The notes: a model not told the origin generated them from the letters alone. Positions 17,996 to 27,492 are shown, counted from the first letter of the stretch. The stretch is DNA of 37,652 nt from Bacillus nitratireducens (GCF_001884135.1 NZ_MAOC01000025.1:1-37652), one strand, 5' to 3'. A program made the numbers and translations.

Positions 17996-19265
17996 AATAC
18001 TGCATTTTTGCGTTTTCTCCAGCTGTTGTTCCGGCAATTCTACCAGTAACGAGAGCAGATGTAATGTTATAGCCACCAGTATAACCGTGAATATCAAGAA
18101 CTTCTCCGCAGAAATATAAGCCATTCGTGAATTTAGAAGACATTTCTTTCGGGTTAATTTCTTTAACGGATACTCCCCCGCCAGTAACGAATGCTTTTTC
18201 AATTGACTGCGTACCATTTACATGGACGGTAAATTCTTTAAAGTCTTTCACAAGTGCACGAATCTTCTCGTGAGAAACTTGTCCAGCTTGTTCGCTACCG
18301 TCAATTTCATTTTTTTCTAATAAGAATAAGAAGTAACGTTCAGGCACATAACCTTTTAAAACGTTTTTAATTCCTTTTTTCGGATCTTCTTTCATTTGTT
18401 TCAGCATGCGCTGGAACAGTTGCTCACTATTTTCTTCTGGCAATGCATCGATACTCATGTGCACTGTGTTCGTTTTAAACTTTTTCAACGCTTTGACAAC
18501 GAATTGGCTACAGCGAAGAGCAGCAGGACCAGATAGGCCGAAGTGAGTGAAAAGCATGTCCATTTTATGAGAAATGATAACTTTTCCTTTCGGGTTTAAT
18601 ACACTTAAGTTTACATCTCGTAAAGCAAGACCTTGTAATGTGCGGTCACGAATAAACGGTTCATTTGAAAGGATTGGTACTTCTGTTGGGAATAATTCTG
18701 TAATTGTATGCCCAGCTTTTTTAGCCCAAGCATATCCATCTCCAGTAGAACCAGTTTGAGGAACAGATTTTCCGCCAACAGCGATAACGACGTGATTCGT
18801 TTCTAACACTTCACCTGTTTGCAGTACGACAGCCTTCGTTTGCCCGTTTTCATATTCAATCGTTTCAACAGGCGTATTCGTACGTATTTTCACACCTAAG
18901 TCTTTTAATCGTGTTAACAGTGCATCTACAACAGATTGCGCTTTATTTGATACTGGGAACATGCGGCCATGATCCTCTTCTTTTAGCTCTACACCGAGAT
19001 TTTCGAAGAATGTAATAATATCTTCATTATTAAAAATAGAAAAAGCACTGTATAAGAAGCGACCATTTCCTGGTATATGTTTAACAATTTCATCAAGTGG
19101 TAGACGGTTCGTCACGTTACAACGACCACCACCAGAAATCGCAAGTTTACGTCCAAGTTTATTTCCTTTATCAAGAAGTAAGACGCTTGCGCCTTCTTCA
19201 GCAGCACCGATTGCAGCCATTAGTCCTGAAGGACCGCCACCGATGACAATAACATCATAATGCAT
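17994..19265 (-). CDS. ytfP: HI0933/BaiN (YtfP) family FAD-dependent oxidoreductase
   Basis: 423 residues. N-terminal Rossmann motif [10 protein letters not shown] (9-18) binds FAD; the family signature [10 protein letters not shown] is at 43-52; GRMFPVS near residue 100, the [19 protein letters not shown] block near 162-180, and C-terminal [12 protein letters not shown] and [19 protein letters not shown] complete the family pattern. B. subtilis YtfP is the counterpart by sequence style and by its place beside ytgP. As I recall, the E. coli relative YhiN has been reported as a 23S rRNA dihydrouridine synthase (RdsA); an rRNA-modifying role here is therefore possible but not shown. Divergent from murJ/ytgP across 435 bp filled with bcr1 repeats. 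Confidence 0.88.
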   Translation of the reverse strand: MHYDVIVIGGGPSGLMAAIGAAEEGASVLLLDKGNKLGRKLAISGGGRCNVTNRLPLDEIVKHIPGNGRFLYSAFSIFNNEDIITFFENLGVELKEEDHGRMFPVSNKAQSVVDALLTRLKDLGVKIRTNTPVETIEYENGQTKAVVLQTGEVLETNHVVIAVGGKSVPQTGSTGDGYAWAKKAGHTITELFPTEVPILSNEPFIRDRTLQGLALRDVNLSVLNPKGKVIISHKMDMLFTHFGLSGPAALRCSQFVVKALKKFKTNTVHMSIDALPEENSEQLFQRMLKQMKEDPKKGIKNVLKGYVPERYFLFLLEKNEIDGSEQAGQVSHEKIRALVKDFKEFTVHVNGTQSIEKAFVTGGGVSVKEINPKEMSSKFTNGLYFCGEVLDIHGYTGGYNITSALVTGRIAGTTAGENAKMQY

Positions 19266-19391
19266 AATATATCGACCTCATTTTCTACATTTCCTGCCTA
19301 AAAGAATAGCATGTTTTCCCTTAAAAGAAAAATAGAGTGAAGTACTGCTTCAGGAGAGAATTGTGGTACAATACAAAAGTTAGAGTTCAGC

Positions 19392-19526
19392 ACTATCCTG
19401 CTATTTATGGGCAATAAGACTACCATCTTAAGATTTATGAGAAGTAAAGAGGGAGTTAAAAAGGTCCGTAAATGCTCGAATGATTAGTAGGAGGGGAGTC
19501 TCCCGCTAATTATAGTTTCATTTTAT
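19392..19526 (+). repeat. Decayed bcr1-family element, copy C
   Basis: Starts ACTATCCTGCTATTTATGG and ends TTTCATTTTAT. Compared with copy D it has many point changes and small deletions, but the order of conserved blocks (GGGCAATAAGACT, a GAAGTAAAG block, CTCCCGCTAATTATAGTTTCA) is kept. Its right-hand TTTAT is also the left end of copy D. Confidence 0.7.
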
Positions 19527-19678
19527 CCCGCTATTTGTGGGCAGTAAAACTCCACCTCGAAATTCGGCTAGAGCCAGGAAGTAAGGTGGAAGATAAACTG
19601 CCCGTAAACGCCCAATTGGTGCGGGCTAATAATCAGTGGGGATGAACAAAATCCCCACTGATTAAAGTTTCACTTTAT
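19522..19678 (+). repeat. bcr1 element, full-length copy D
   Basis: 157 bp including the TTTAT at each end (19522-19526 and 19674-19678). It contains the full set of paired arms: GGGCAGT/ACTGCCC, CCACCT/AGGTGG and the terminal 12-bp hairpin AATCAGTGGGGA/TCCCCACTGATT. Length and ends agree with the known ~155-bp bcr1 repeat of the B. cereus group. It ends 22 bp before the murJ start. Confidence 0.9.
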
Positions 19679-19700
19679 CTAGATGTAGGAGGATTTTCGT

Positions 19701-21353
19701 ATGTCCGATTCAAAATTTCTGCGCGGAACGCTTATTGTGACGTTAGGGACATTTTTAGTAAAGTTCTTAGGCATGATTTACGTCTTTCCGTTTCATGCAT
19801 TAGTAGGCACAGAAGGCGGAACGCTCTATACATATGGATACATTCCATATACGATATTTTTAAGTATTGCAACGGCAGGGGTGCCGCTTGCTGTTTCGAA
19901 GTTTGTTTCCAAATATAATGCACTTGGCGATTATAAAACGAGCCGGAGAATGTTCCGCTCAGGAATGGTTATGATGATAGTAACCGGAGTTCTTTCGTTC
20001 CTAGTTCTATACATGACCGCACCATTATTTGCAGAAGCAATGCTTGGTAAACAAAGTTTACAAAATAAGATAGAAGAAGTTACGACGATTATTCGTCTCG
20101 TAAGTTTTGCGCTTATTGTTGTGCCGGCAGCAAGTTTGATCCGTGGTTATTTCCAAGGTCACCAATCGATGGGACCGACTACGGTGTCACAAATTATTGA
20201 GCAAATTATTCGTATCGTCTTTTTATTAGCGGGTAGTTTCATCGTTATTAAAGTACTTGGTGGTACAGTAGCAACGGCAGTTGGGGTTGCGACATTTGCT
20301 GCATTCGTTTCAGCAGTTGGAGCACTTGGCGTATTAATTTGGTACTGGTTAAAACGTAAAAAATATTTGGATCAATATTTAATTGAGCAAACTGTACCAG
20401 AATCGACGGTAAGTACCGCTCAATTGTTTAAAGAGTTGTTTGCGTATGCAATTCCTTACGTTGTAATTGGGTTAACAATTCCTTTATATCAACAAATTGA
20501 TACATTGACATTTAACTCTATTATGCAGGCGATTGGTCAAGGAGATATCGCAGAGCGAGCACTTGGTATTTTCACGATGTGGACGCATAAATTAATTATG
20601 ATTCCAGTATCACTTGCAACAGCGTTTAGTTTAACGCTTGTGCCAGCGATTACAAAGTCGTTTACTGAAAAGCAATACCGTTATTTAAAATTACAAATTA
20701 CACAAACGTTCCAGGCGAATATGTTTTTAACATTGCCAGCAGTTATCGGTATTTCTACACTTGCATATCCAATTTACACTGCTTTCTACGATTCAGATCC
20801 ACTAGGTGGACAAGTATTAATGTGGTATGCGCCGGTTGCATTGTTATTCGCTTTATTCACAGTAACAGCAGCAATTCTGCAAGGGATTAACCAGCAGAAA
20901 CATGCGATTGTTGCGCTTGTGATGGGTGTTATATTGAAATTTGTATGTAACGTAATCTTTATTCGCTATTTCGGTACAGTTGGGGCGATTTTGGCTACTG
21001 CAGTCGGCTTCTTAGCTTCTGTATGGTATACGAATAGACAAATCAAAAAACATGCAAACTATTCATTTGGTGTTGTATATAAGAGAACATTCCAAATTGC
21101 AATATTAACACTTGTAATGGTTATTGCTGTAAAACTATCACAATGGCTTCTATCCTTCATGATTTCGCCTGATGGCCGTATTGGCGCTCTTATTACAGTT
21201 GCGATTTGTGCAGGTATTGGTGGACTTGTTTACGGATTGTTAGCGATTCGCACAGGAGTACTAGAAAGAGTATTTGGCGGAGAAGCTTTAGAGAAAATCC
21301 AGCGTAAACTTGGTAGTAGATTCAAAATAAAGTTGAAATCAAAAGGGGCGTAA
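19701..21353 (+). CDS. murJ: MurJ/YtgP lipid II flippase (MOP superfamily)
   Basis: 550 residues, some 14 hydrophobic helices spread over the length. Opening LRGTLIVTLGTFLVKFLGMIYVFPFHALVG and the later SLIRGYFQGHQSMGPTTVSQIIEQI are characteristic of the YtgP type of polysaccharide/peptidoglycan exporters. In B. subtilis YtgP is the MurJ that moves lipid II to the outer leaflet for wall synthesis. The ribosome site TAGGAGGAT follows directly after bcr1 copy D, so transcription probably passes through or starts within the repeat region. A hairpin (21341-21368) covers the stop and the pseudouridine synthase gene follows 42 nt later. Confidence 0.9.
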   Translation: MSDSKFLRGTLIVTLGTFLVKFLGMIYVFPFHALVGTEGGTLYTYGYIPYTIFLSIATAGVPLAVSKFVSKYNALGDYKTSRRMFRSGMVMMIVTGVLSFLVLYMTAPLFAEAMLGKQSLQNKIEEVTTIIRLVSFALIVVPAASLIRGYFQGHQSMGPTTVSQIIEQIIRIVFLLAGSFIVIKVLGGTVATAVGVATFAAFVSAVGALGVLIWYWLKRKKYLDQYLIEQTVPESTVSTAQLFKELFAYAIPYVVIGLTIPLYQQIDTLTFNSIMQAIGQGDIAERALGIFTMWTHKLIMIPVSLATAFSLTLVPAITKSFTEKQYRYLKLQITQTFQANMFLTLPAVIGISTLAYPIYTAFYDSDPLGGQVLMWYAPVALLFALFTVTAAILQGINQQKHAIVALVMGVILKFVCNVIFIRYFGTVGAILATAVGFLASVWYTNRQIKKHANYSFGVVYKRTFQIAILTLVMVIAVKLSQWLLSFMISPDGRIGALITVAICAGIGGLVYGLLAIRTGVLERVFGGEALEKIQRKLGSRFKIKLKSKGA

Positions 21354-21368
21354 ATACGTCCCCTTTTC
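21341..21368 (+). terminator. Weak terminator-like hairpin over the murJ stop
   Basis: AAAAGGGGCGTA pairs with TACGTCCCCTTTT (one bulged T), followed by only a broken T-run (CTTATG). Partial read-through into the next gene is likely. Confidence 0.5.
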
Positions 21369-21395
21369 TTATGATAAATAAAGAAGGTGAAGAAC

Positions 21396-22124
21396 ATGAG
21401 ATTAGATAAATTATTAGCGAACATGGGACACGGAAGTAGAAAAGAAGTAAAGAAATTATTGAAAGACGGCGTTGTGAAAATTGATGGGACGCCAGTGAAA
21501 GATCCGAAATTTCATGTGAATGTAGAAGAACAAGAGGTTATGATTCACGGTGAAGTTGTGGAATATAAAGAGTTTGTTTATTTAATGATGCATAAACCAC
21601 AAGGTGTTATTTCAGCGACAGAAGACGATAACCATGAAACGGTAATAGATTTATTAGAATTAGAAGATGCGATTTTTGATCCATTCCCTGTTGGGAGACT
21701 TGATATTGATACAGAAGGTTTCTTATTGATTACAAATGACGGGAAGTTAACGCATCAACTATTATCTCCGAAAAAGCATGTGCCGAAAAAATACTATGCA
21801 CACGTTTCAGGAGTTGTAACGGAAGAGGATGTAAAAGAATTCGCTAAAGGTGTTATTTTAGAAGATGGCTATGAAACGAAGCCAGGCGACCTTACAATTT
21901 TAAAGAGTGATGATATTTCTGAAATTGAGCTCGTGATTACAGAAGGAAAATTCCATCAAGTGAAGCGTATGTTTGAAGCGGTAGGGAAAAAAGTAGTGTA
22001 CTTAAAGAGAACAGAGATGGGACCTTTAGTGCTAGATGAAGAGTTAGAACTTGGGCAATATCGTGAATTAACAGATGAAGAAGTAGAAATGTTAAAAACA
22101 TATCAAGTAGATAACGAAAAGTAA
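21396..22124 (+). CDS. RsuA-family 16S rRNA/23S rRNA pseudouridine synthase
   Basis: 242 residues from the ATG at 21396; the GTG at 21387 overlaps the GAAGGTGA ribosome site. Residues 1-60 form an S4 RNA-binding domain (MRLDKLLANMGHGSRKEVKKLL). The catalytic loop is GRLDIDTEGFLLITNDG with Asp103 as the nucleophilic aspartate, and the family block EGKFHQVKRMFEAVGKKV comes near residue 190. It isomerises a specific uridine in rRNA; the target (for RsuA, U516 of 16S rRNA) is inferred. Follows murJ with a 42-nt gap, as in relatives. Confidence 0.9.
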   Translation: MRLDKLLANMGHGSRKEVKKLLKDGVVKIDGTPVKDPKFHVNVEEQEVMIHGEVVEYKEFVYLMMHKPQGVISATEDDNHETVIDLLELEDAIFDPFPVGRLDIDTEGFLLITNDGKLTHQLLSPKKHVPKKYYAHVSGVVTEEDVKEFAKGVILEDGYETKPGDLTILKSDDISEIELVITEGKFHQVKRMFEAVGKKVVYLKRTEMGPLVLDEELELGQYRELTDEEVEMLKTYQVDNEK

Positions 22125-22148
22125 CGTCAATTTCAAAGCATAGAAAAG

Positions 22149-22176
22149 ACCCCTTTCTAATGAGTTAGAAAGGGGT
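22149..22176. other. Stem-loop after the pseudouridine synthase gene, no clear U-run
   Basis: ACCCCTTTCTAA (22149-22160) pairs perfectly with TTAGAAAGGGGT (22165-22176) around TGAG. Downstream bases (ATGTATTTATTT) are only loosely T-rich on the plus strand; on the minus strand an AAAAG-rich flank gives CTTTTC. It may terminate weakly in both directions. Confidence 0.6.
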
Positions 22177-22207
22177 ATGTATTTATTTACATACAATTAT
22201 TTTTTTG

Positions 22208-22429
22208 TTATGAGGTCATTCTCACTTTCTTTCCTGTCGTTGTCCACTTGCCGCGGCAAGGGCTATACACGAGTTCATTAAACTGCAACACATTTAGATC
22301 ACGTTGTATCGTTCGCGGTGTGATCCCGAACTCATCTACAAGGTCTTTCGTTGTTACCGTACCGTTTTCATTGATGTACATATAAATCGATTTAATGCGT
22401 GTTAGCATACGAGTAGTTGTAGGTTTCAA
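22208..22429 (-). CDS. ytzE: Small DeoR-type HTH protein (YtzE-like)
   Basis: 73 residues from a TTG at 22429 with AGGAG about 11 nt upstream; no ATG with a ribosome site exists in frame. Almost the whole protein is one winged helix-turn-helix: MLTRIKSIYMYINENGTVTTKDLVDEFGITPRTIQRDLNVL is the DeoR-type N-terminal domain, and the sugar-phosphate effector domain of full DeoR proteins is absent. B. subtilis YtzE, encoded in the same neighbourhood, has this size. Target genes unknown; a promoter-region palindrome at 22576-22607 is a possible site. Confidence 0.82.
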   Translation of the reverse strand: MKPTTTRMLTRIKSIYMYINENGTVTTKDLVDEFGITPRTIQRDLNVLQFNELVYSPCRGKWTTTGKKVRMTS

Positions 22430-22786
22430 GAGAAAACCACTCCTCTACTAGTTTTTTTGACCCCATTCAGGAAAGAAGGTCGTTACTACCATTGTACTCT
22501 ACATGATAAAATTCATGCTTTAATCTACTTAAATTTTACAAAAGTTTAACAAATATTCATATAGAAAAATATTGGTAGTTGACATTGTATATTTGGTCAG
22601 TCAACTAATTCATAAATTTCTACGTAAAACGCCAAATTCCTGCAAATTTTTTTGAGAAAATAAAAGAAAAACTAATGAGAAATATCTGAAATATTACAAT
22701 TGTTCGTTATTGGGTTTTCATGTATGGCATAAGAGATTTCGGTTTGCTATGATGAAAGAGACAATATAGTGAAGGATGGATGCGTG
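22430..22786. other. 357-bp AT-rich intergenic region between ytzE and pepV
   Basis: No gene seen. It contains the inverted repeat TAGTTGAC (22576-22583) / GTCAACTA (22600-22607) and, near the right end, an extended -10 box TGCTATGAT (22745-22753) that could start the pepV transcript. The rest shows nothing I can name. Confidence 0.6.
22745..22753 (+). promoter_or_regulatory. Extended -10 element for pepV
   Basis: TGCTATGAT fits TGN-TATAAT with one change, 34 nt before the start at 22787. No good -35 is seen at 17 nt. Confidence 0.35.
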
Positions 22787-24193
22787 ATGTCAACGATTAA
22801 TTGGACAGAAGAAGTTGCAAAACGAAAAGATGATTTAATTCGTGATACACAACAATTTTTACAAATTAAAAGTGTATGGGAAGAAGAATCTGCGAAAGAG
22901 GGCGCACCATTTGGTGACGGTGTTGAAAAAGCTTTATCTTTCATGTTACATAAAGGAGACGCAGATGGTTTCGCTTCTAAAAATTTAGAAGGGTATGCAG
23001 GTCATCTTGAAATGGGACAAGGAGAAGAATTAGTAGGTATCCTTTGTCACGTTGATGTTGTACCAGAAGGAGATGGCTGGACAACTCCTGCGTATAGTGC
23101 GGATATTCGCGACGGGAAGATTTTTGCACGCGGTGCGATTGATGATAAAGGACCGACAATGTCAGCTTATTATGCAATGAAAATTGTAAAAGAATTAGGC
23201 TTACCTCTTTCTAAACGTGTTCGTATGATTTTAGGAACAGATGAGGAAAGTAATTGGAAGTGTGTAGATCATTACTTTAAAAATGAAGAAATGCCAACAA
23301 TCGGTTTTGCACCAGATGCAGATTTTCCAATTATTAATGCTGAAAAAGGAATTTCTGACATACAAGTTGTTCAAAATGGTAGCGAAGAGAAAGAAGGCGC
23401 ATTTAAGCTGATTTCATTTGAGTCAGGTCGTCGTTTGAATATGGTTCCTGATTATGCAGAAGCGATTATTACAGGAGAAGATGTAAATGCACTTACAGTA
23501 GCATATGAAGAGTATTTACAAACTGCTAAAAAAATGGGTAAAGCAATTGTAGAAGGTAATACGGTGACGTTACAAATCAAAGGGATTTCAGCTCACGGAT
23601 CTACTCCGGAAAAGGGAGAAAATGCAGGTTTATTATTGGCAAACTGCTTAACGAAAGTTTCTCTTGATGGAAAAGGGGCTTCGTTTGCATCGTTTGTAAC
23701 AGAAACATTTACAGGAGATATTTTGGGCGAGAAAGCTGGTATTTCTTATAAAGACGATATTAGCGGTCCGTTAACAGTGAATGTTGGTCGCCTTTCTTAT
23801 ACGCAAGAGAATGGTGGTAATTTAGGATTAAATGTACGTTATCCAGTTACGACTAATTTTGAAGAAATGATTGCGAAGTTAAAAGAATATGTCGGTACTC
23901 ATGGATTTGAAGTAGCGGATTATTCGAACTCTCGCCCGCATCACGTTGATAAAGACCACGTATTAATTCGTACGCTGCAACGCGTATATGAAGAACAAAC
24001 AGGCGAAAAAGCAGAACTATTAGCAATCGGCGGTGGTACTTATGCTCGTTCATTGAAAGCTGGCGTTGCATTTGGCCCGCTATTCCCTGGAAAAGAAGAA
24101 CTTGCGCATCAAAAAGATGAGTACATTGAAATTGAAGATTTATTAAAAGCAACAGCGATTTATGCTCAGGCGATTTATGAATTAGCAAAGTAA
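22787..24193 (+). CDS. pepV: Xaa-His-type dipeptidase PepV (M20 family)
   Basis: 468 residues from the ATG at 22787 (AAGGATGG 10 nt before); upstream GTGs at 22769 and 22784 are less likely. Cytosolic two-zinc dipeptidase. Expected M20 ligands are all present: His88 and Asp90 in CHVDVVPEGDGW, bridging Asp120 in GAIDDKGP, Glu153/Glu154 in GTDEESNWKC, Asp177 in APDADFP and a late His in LAHQKDEY near residue 446. The lid domain lies between ~190 and 370. Positions match those of Lactobacillus PepV. B. subtilis YtjP is the local counterpart. Terminated by a strong hairpin. Confidence 0.93.
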   Translation: MSTINWTEEVAKRKDDLIRDTQQFLQIKSVWEEESAKEGAPFGDGVEKALSFMLHKGDADGFASKNLEGYAGHLEMGQGEELVGILCHVDVVPEGDGWTTPAYSADIRDGKIFARGAIDDKGPTMSAYYAMKIVKELGLPLSKRVRMILGTDEESNWKCVDHYFKNEEMPTIGFAPDADFPIINAEKGISDIQVVQNGSEEKEGAFKLISFESGRRLNMVPDYAEAIITGEDVNALTVAYEEYLQTAKKMGKAIVEGNTVTLQIKGISAHGSTPEKGENAGLLLANCLTKVSLDGKGASFASFVTETFTGDILGEKAGISYKDDISGPLTVNVGRLSYTQENGGNLGLNVRYPVTTNFEEMIAKLKEYVGTHGFEVADYSNSRPHHVDKDHVLIRTLQRVYEEQTGEKAELLAIGGGTYARSLKAGVAFGPLFPGKEELAHQKDEYIEIEDLLKATAIYAQAIYELAK

Positions 24194-24213
24194 TGGATAT
24201 GTAAATAATGAGA

Positions 24214-24246
24214 GGCCGTCCCAAAAGTTTTTTTGGGACGGTTTTC
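24214..24246 (+). terminator. Rho-independent terminator of pepV
   Basis: CCGTCCCAAAA (24216-24226) pairs with TTTTGGGACGG (24231-24241), followed by TTTTCTGTT. Confidence 0.85.
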
Positions 24247-24411
24247 TGTTAGAGGTAGGTTGCTTCTCTTGTCGTATTTTGTTGTTAAGTCGATATAATT
24301 TTAATTACTATTGCAATTTTAACTTGGTTAGACTTTTTAGGAAGGTTCGATTCTTTTTAACTGAATGAGATAAGAAAGAAAAGCAACAATAATATAAAGG
24401 AGACGATGTAG

Positions 24412-24957
24412 ATGGTGCCGCATTATTTTGTCGCAGTAACTTTACCACGTCATATAAAAGAAATTCTTTCTAATTACAAAGTGGAAATGAAGGATGAATT
24501 ACTATTTCGCTCGTGGGTACATGAAGAAGACTATCATATTACCCTTTCATTTTTAGGAAGTGCGACAGAGGAACAATTAGAAGGAATAAAGAATGGATTA
24601 CAAACACTTACAGAAATCAAAGAACTAACTTTCACGTTACAAGAATTTTCAACGTTTGGCATGGAAGACGAGCCGCGTATTTTTTGGGCGAAGGTAAGTG
24701 AGAATAATAATTTGGTTCAGTTGCAAAAGCAAGTGCATATAATTTGTGAAGAAAATGGCTTCTCTCTAGACACGCGCCCTTATCATCCTCATATTACTGT
24801 TGCGCGTAAATGGGTAGGAGAAAAAGTATTTGATCTGGCAAATGTAAAAGGCTTACCTGTAACATCATTTCAAGCAGATACGATTACTTTGTATGAATCT
24901 CACGTGAAGGAAACGCCAAAGTATAGACCGGTTGCTGAAATAAAATTACAAAAATAG
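24412..24957 (+). CDS. thpR: RNA 2',3'-cyclic phosphodiesterase ThpR (LigT/YtlP)
   Basis: 181 residues, two-histidine phosphoesterase fold. The paired motifs are HITLSFLG (His42, Thr44) and HPHITVARKW (His127, Thr129), at the spacing usual for the family. Opens RNA 2',3'-cyclic phosphates to 2'-phosphates in vitro; the cell role is unclear. ATG at 24412 with AAGGAG 9 nt upstream. Single gene between pepV and the bcr1 element in front of pulA. Confidence 0.92.
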   Translation: MVPHYFVAVTLPRHIKEILSNYKVEMKDELLFRSWVHEEDYHITLSFLGSATEEQLEGIKNGLQTLTEIKELTFTLQEFSTFGMEDEPRIFWAKVSENNNLVQLQKQVHIICEENGFSLDTRPYHPHITVARKWVGEKVFDLANVKGLPVTSFQADTITLYESHVKETPKYRPVAEIKLQK

Positions 24958-25060
24958 AATGTATGAAAACGTTTTTTATACAGGTGAATATACTATAGAG
25001 AATAATGTTTTACTGTATAGAGTCTTGCTGATAAGAAAAGCCTTATCATTTGCAGCTCGT

Positions 25061-25215
25061 TTCACCCCTCTATTTGCGGGCAGTAAGACTCCCACCTCAA
25101 AATTAGGATAAAGCAAAGAAGTTAGGTGGGAGATCTACTGCCCATAAAGGCCCGATTGGTGTGGGCTAATAATCAGCGGGGTAAAGCCTTCCCACTGATT
25201 AAAGTTTCACTTTAT
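25061..25215 (+). repeat. bcr1 element, copy E, directly before pulA
   Basis: 155 bp, starting TTCACCCCTCTATTTGCGGG (diverged left end) and ending AAAGTTTCACTTTAT (right TTTAT at 25211-25215). The arms GGGCAGT/ACTGCCC and CTCCCACCT/AGGTGGGAG are intact; the terminal hairpin has one mismatch. The pullulanase ATG is 30 bp downstream, and an open frame runs from inside the element into pulA. Confidence 0.88.
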
Positions 25216-25245
25216 TTTAACTTTAAGAATGATGGTGATTTTTTT

Positions 25246-27387
25246 ATGTTGAAAGTAAAACGTCCATTTGATGCCTATTTAGATGAAATGAATAAAATTA
25301 CAATTTTGCTCCCGCATGCGTATGGAACAAGCCGGACATTTCGTTTACAAGAAGGAAGCAATTTGAAAGAATTGCCGATTGCTCATACTATTGCTCTTCC
25401 AGATGCAACGAAGTATGAGTGCTTTATAGAAGAGCCGCTAGATGTGGGGAAATATTATACAGTACGAGATGAACGGAACGAAGAAACAGATTTACAAATA
25501 GGCGCTGTGATTCGAACAGCAATTTTCGATGAAAAGTATTATTACGAAGGTACAGATTTAGGTGCTGTGTATCAAAAAGAAGTGACGATATTTAAAGTAT
25601 GGGCTCCAACTGCAAGGCTTGCAAAAGTAAGAATTTATAAAAGTGATAAAGAATATATCGATTATGAAATGTACAGAGGAGAAAACGGAGTTTGGACTCA
25701 TACATTACAAGGCGATTTAGCCGGAGTAAAATATACATTTCTCGTATGTATTAATTTAATATGGAATGAAGCAGTGGATCCTTACGCAAAATCAGTGACT
25801 GTAAATGGGAAATACGGCATTGTTATCGATTTGGAAAAGACGAATGTAACAAAACGACAGGAATTACCACCATTACAGTCAATGACAGATGCCATATTGT
25901 ATGAACTGCATATTCGTGATGCTACTATTCATCCAAACAGTGGAGTGAATAATAAGGGAACATATAAAGGGTTGATAGAAGAGGGGACAACGGGACGAAA
26001 TGGGACGTTAACGGGATTATCTCATATAAAAGATTTAGGTGTTACACATGTTGAACTATTACCTTTATATTGTTTCGGCGGTGTAGATGAGGCGAATCCT
26101 GCTTCCGCATATAATTGGGGTTATAATCCATTATATTACAATGCACCAACAGGATTTTATGCTACAACCCCCTCTGATCCGTACAACAGGATAGTAGAGT
26201 GTAAACAACTGATTGAAACATTTCATGCGTGCGGCATCAGGGTAATTATCGATGTTGTATATAATCATGTTTATGAAAGAGAGCTATCATCATTTGAGAA
26301 GCTTGTCCCGGGATATTATTTTCGTCATGGTGAAGATGGTATGCCTTCTAATGGGACGGGAGTTGGAAATGATATAGCATCTGAACGGAAAATGATGAGG
26401 AAATTTATTCTAGAATCTGTTTTATATTGGCTTACTGAATACAATGTTGATGGATTCCGATTTGATTTAATGGGAATTTTAGATGTTGAAACGATGAATG
26501 TGTTAGAAAAAGAAGTGCGAAAAATAAAGCATGATGCGCTGTTATTAGGTGAAGGATGGGATTTACAAACACCACTTCCTCTTGGAGAGAAAGCTACGTT
26601 AAATAACGCGAATAAAATGCCATGTATCGCGCAGTTTAATGATCAATTTCGTGATGGAATAAAAGGAAGTACTTTTAATATAAATAAACGTGGCTTTGCA
26701 TTTGGTGGGCATGTAGACTGTAATCATTTGCAGTATATAGTAGCTGGTAGTCTTTTAAGTATGAAAGAAACAGGATTATTCCTAGAGCCAATGCAAAGCA
26801 TCAACTATGTAGAATGTCATGACAATATGACGATGTGGGATAAACTAGTGCAGAGTAATCCAGAATCAGAAGAAATTTTGAAAAGACGTCATCGATTAGC
26901 AACTGCAATAGTTATTCTTTCGCAAGGGATTCCTTTCTTACATGCAGGGCAAGAATTTTATCGTACGAAGCAAGGAAACGAAAATAGTTATAATGCAAAT
27001 GATGAAATCAATCGATTAGATTGGGAGCAAAAAGAAACAGAGATGGAGACCGTTAATTATATAAAAGGTTTAATCGCGATTCGGAAGGAGCATGGGGCAT
27101 TCCGATTAAAAAGCGCTGATCTTATAAAAAAGCATATGACTTTTTTGCAAACATCAAAAGAAGCACTTGCATACCATTTGCAAAATGTAGAATCTTTCGG
27201 ACCGTGGAAAGAGATTGTTGTGTTATTCAATAGTGGTTTGCAAAATGAAATAGTCGAGCTTCCAAAAGAAGAAACGTGGCATGTGATAGTAAACGAAAAG
27301 CAAGCAAAAACACAGCCAATTTCTTCATTTAGAGGAAAGGAACTTGAAATGGCTCCAACTAGCACGTATATATTGGCGATAATGTGA
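25246..27387 (+). CDS. pulA: Type I pullulanase (GH13 debranching enzyme)
   Basis: 713 residues from the ATG at 25246. The frame is open 120 nt further upstream, but those 40 codons translate bcr1 copy E and are not counted. Cleaves alpha-1,6 links in pullulan, glycogen or limit dextrins; no signal peptide, so cytosolic. Residues ~1-110 form an N-terminal beta domain, ~111-200 a CBM48-like domain, then the GH13 barrel. The type I signature YNWGYNP is at 289-295, VIIDVVYNHVYE at 333-344, nucleophile Asp407 in DGFRFD, acid Glu436 in LLGEGWD, and transition-state His525-Asp526 in ECHDN. Only a weak GGTGAT precedes the start. Ends at a short hairpin. Confidence 0.94.
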   Translation: MLKVKRPFDAYLDEMNKITILLPHAYGTSRTFRLQEGSNLKELPIAHTIALPDATKYECFIEEPLDVGKYYTVRDERNEETDLQIGAVIRTAIFDEKYYYEGTDLGAVYQKEVTIFKVWAPTARLAKVRIYKSDKEYIDYEMYRGENGVWTHTLQGDLAGVKYTFLVCINLIWNEAVDPYAKSVTVNGKYGIVIDLEKTNVTKRQELPPLQSMTDAILYELHIRDATIHPNSGVNNKGTYKGLIEEGTTGRNGTLTGLSHIKDLGVTHVELLPLYCFGGVDEANPASAYNWGYNPLYYNAPTGFYATTPSDPYNRIVECKQLIETFHACGIRVIIDVVYNHVYERELSSFEKLVPGYYFRHGEDGMPSNGTGVGNDIASERKMMRKFILESVLYWLTEYNVDGFRFDLMGILDVETMNVLEKEVRKIKHDALLLGEGWDLQTPLPLGEKATLNNANKMPCIAQFNDQFRDGIKGSTFNINKRGFAFGGHVDCNHLQYIVAGSLLSMKETGLFLEPMQSINYVECHDNMTMWDKLVQSNPESEEILKRRHRLATAIVILSQGIPFLHAGQEFYRTKQGNENSYNANDEINRLDWEQKETEMETVNYIKGLIAIRKEHGAFRLKSADLIKKHMTFLQTSKEALAYHLQNVESFGPWKEIVVLFNSGLQNEIVELPKEETWHVIVNEKQAKTQPISSFRGKELEMAPTSTYILAIM

Positions 27388-27492
27388 CAAATCGCTACTT
27401 GACGGTGAGAATGTAATAAATGTAGAATTGACAAAGGTGACGATTTTGATAAGTTGTCATTCTATGAGTGATTTTGTAAAATAAACTAGAAG

